NCBI RefSeq assembly: GCF_029338375.1
Contig: NZ_CP119804.1
Span: 1,240,001-1,304,000, forward strand
From: Halorussus lipolyticus
Lineage (GTDB): Archaea > Halobacteriota > Halobacteria > Halobacteriales > Haladaptataceae
DNA length: 64,000 nt
Direction: 5' to 3'
A program made the translations under genes and the position numbers. Positions within the stretch are counted from its first letter, which is position 1. Each line of letters starts with the position of its first letter. This document shows positions 62,651 through 64,000 of the stretch, in pieces. Below the pieces are notes generated by a model. The model worked only from the letters and a program-made list of their open reading frames with translations, did not search any database and had not been told where the DNA came from.

Positions 62651-63664
62651 ATGATAATCGAGGGAACCATCCTCCGCGGCCCCGACTTCGAACCCATCGA
62701 GGGCCGGGTCGTGGTCGAGGAGGGCGACATCACCGCAGTCGAGGAGACACCGGTGGACTCCTCGCGCATCGTCCTGCCGGCGTTCGTCAACGCCCACACC
62801 CACATCGGCGACTCCATCGCCAAGGAGGCCGGCGGCGGCCTGAGTCTGGACGAACTCGTGGCTCCTCCGGACGGTCTCAAGCACCAACTCCTGCGCGAGG
62901 CCTCGCGCGAGGAGAAAGTCGAAGCCATGCGCCGGTCGGTCCAGTTCATGCAGGAGACCGGCACGGCCTCGTTCCTCGAATTCCGCGAGGGCGGCGTCGA
63001 AGGGGTCTACGCGCTCCGCGAGGCGGTCGAGGGGTCGGACGTGGACCCGGTGATTCTGGGCCGGGAGACGGTCGAAGCGATGGAGGCTGGCGACGGGTTC
63101 GGCGCGAGCGGGGCGCGAGACGGCGAGTTCTCGCGCGAGCGCAACGCCACCGCCGACGCGGGCAAACTGTTCGGCATCCACGCCGGCGAGCGCGACCCGA
63201 CGGACATCAACCCGGCGCTGGATTTGGACCCGGACTTTCTGGTCCACATGGTCCACCCCGAACCCCTGCATCTGGACCGCTTGGAGGACAGCGCCATCCC
63301 GGTCGTGGTCTGCCCGCGCTCGAACCTCGTGACCGGCGTGGGGGTTCCGCCCATCGCCGAGTTGGCCGAGCGAACGACGGTGGCGCTTGGCACCGACAAC
63401 GTGATGCTCAACAGCCCCTCGATGTTCCGCGAGATGGAGTTTACCGCGAAACTCGCCGACGTGAGCGCCCGCGAAGTCCTCCGGATGGCGACGGTCAACG
63501 GCGCGCGCATCGCAGGTCTGGACTGCGGGGTCGTGGAGGAGGGCCGACCCGGCAAACTGTTGGTCCTCGACGGCGACTCGGACAACCTCACCGGCGCGCA
63601 GGACGTGGTTCGCGCGGTCGTTCGTCGCGCCGGGACTGGAGACATCGAAGACGTGATTTTGTAG
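62651..63664 (+). CDS. Amidohydrolase family protein (cytosine deaminase-like)
   Basis: The 337-residue protein has the amidohydrolase plan: GRVVVEEGDITAVEE, the metal motif HTHIGDS (about 49-55), FLVHMVHPEPLHLDRLEDS, ALGTDNVMLNSPSMFREMEF with the metal Asp, and a closing EEGRPGKLLVLDGDSDNL. It is shorter than most deaminases. HTH metal-ligand spacing fits a chlorohydrolase/deaminase; the substrate is unknown. It is transcribed away from the right edge, with AT-rich sequence after the stop. Confidence 0.88.
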   Translation: MIIEGTILRGPDFEPIEGRVVVEEGDITAVEETPVDSSRIVLPAFVNAHTHIGDSIAKEAGGGLSLDELVAPPDGLKHQLLREASREEKVEAMRRSVQFMQETGTASFLEFREGGVEGVYALREAVEGSDVDPVILGRETVEAMEAGDGFGASGARDGEFSRERNATADAGKLFGIHAGERDPTDINPALDLDPDFLVHMVHPEPLHLDRLEDSAIPVVVCPRSNLVTGVGVPPIAELAERTTVALGTDNVMLNSPSMFREMEFTAKLADVSAREVLRMATVNGARIAGLDCGVVEEGRPGKLLVLDGDSDNLTGAQDVVRAVVRRAGTGDIEDVIL

Positions 63665-63836
63665 TTCTAATATAGGATTGGGTTTCTTTAGAATAACTCA
63701 TTATTTGCTTACACTGCAATTTCATTCCTCTGTGGGAGAGAGCGGCGGGCGCTGGCGGCCGCCGCGCTCGGTGCATCAACCGCCAGCGTGCGCTCGGTGG
63801 AACCTCCATCGGAGCGCGCGCTCGGCGAACCAACCG

Positions 63837-63968
63837 CTGGGTGGGATGAAGGGGCCGCCCGGTCGCGTGTACTTTAGTCGCTCGTCGGCCCCTATCCGTC
63901 GCAACTACGTCCGTCGGATATGCCGACGAGCGACCGCGAGCGGGCGGGGGCTTCAAAAAACGTTCACA
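63837..63968 (-). repeat. Structured hairpin element A, copy 2
   Basis: Read on the minus strand it matches copy 1 at 58998-59130 over about 130 bp with an inverted orientation. Outer stem 63855-63867 with 63935-63947 (12 of 13 pairs) and inner stem 63877-63889 with 63922-63934 (13 of 13). The bulge TAAAGTACA is identical. The 63665-63836 sequence holds only an AT-rich run (63670-63730) and GC-rich degenerate repeats such as GCGCTCGG. Confidence 0.8.
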
Positions 63969-64000
63969 CCGGTTCTGTTGTTGTCCTCAACCCGATCGGA

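Overview
The window comes from an extreme haloarchaeon (class Halobacteria). The evidence is high GC with strong G/C third positions, very acidic proteins, archaeal-only families (aIF2-beta, S17e, SBDS, HflX with DUF2209, UPF0058, UPF0179, DUF555, CofD), an archaellin, a PGF-CTERM surface protein, Tat signals, and many starts lying about 26-30 nt after a TATA-like box, as expected for leaderless transcripts. The genus cannot be fixed from the sequence alone. There is no rRNA, CRISPR array, plasmid origin or provirus; it reads as chromosome with small mobile and repeat remnants.

Layout. 1-5.9 kb: partial glutaredoxin, small membrane and zinc proteins, aIF2-beta, UPF0058, DUF555, an OGG1-type DNA glycosylase and acylphosphatase. 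Two very unusual low-complexity proteins lie at 1.9-2.4 kb and 6.0-7.2 kb. 7.5-16.3 kb: NAD(P)HX repair enzyme with MoaC, an HTH membrane protein, HflX with DUF2209, FUN14, SBDS, a PsiE-like protein, a 233-bp MITE with target duplication, a Tat-exported small protein, UPF0179 and a DUF5820-like protein. 16.6-24.6 kb: an IS200/IS605-like remnant, then a four-gene operon of two PrkA-type kinases, a YeaH/DUF444 protein and SpoVR. 24.6-36.8 kb: archaellin, a PGF-CTERM protein, an amidohydrolase, an S9 peptidase, a membrane-anchored beta-lactamase-fold hydrolase, a FAD oxidoreductase, a cupredoxin, GtrA and two gene remnants. 37-41.3 kb: acyl-CoA dehydrogenase, a fused 3-hydroxyacyl-CoA dehydrogenase/enoyl-CoA hydratase, an HNH/NUMOD3 protein and tRNA-Glu. 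41.4-50.5 kb: a MoxR/DUF58/VWA operon with a coiled-coil partner and a secreted beta-sandwich protein. 50.6-58.8 kb: YjbQ, a 2-hydroxyacid dehydrogenase, regulators, aspartate-semialdehyde dehydrogenase, S17e and an overlapping operon CofD / Dus-like / CitG-like / DUF447. 58.9-64 kb: structured repeats around an HD phosphohydrolase, an aldehyde dehydrogenase and an amidohydrolase.

The most notable observations are: (i) a pair of inverted ~130-bp elements (about 59.0 kb and 63.9 kb) that fold into the same long hairpin with compensatory base changes and an invariant bulge; (ii) the double-PrkA/YeaH/SpoVR operon starting next to a transposon guide-RNA-like remnant; (iii) the Gln/Arg/Ser/Gly-rich low-complexity proteins, which are out of character for an acidic halophile proteome; (iv) the MITE with 18-bp terminal repeats and a perfect 8-bp duplication; and (v) the MoxR operon with an uncharacterised coiled-coil membrane protein.
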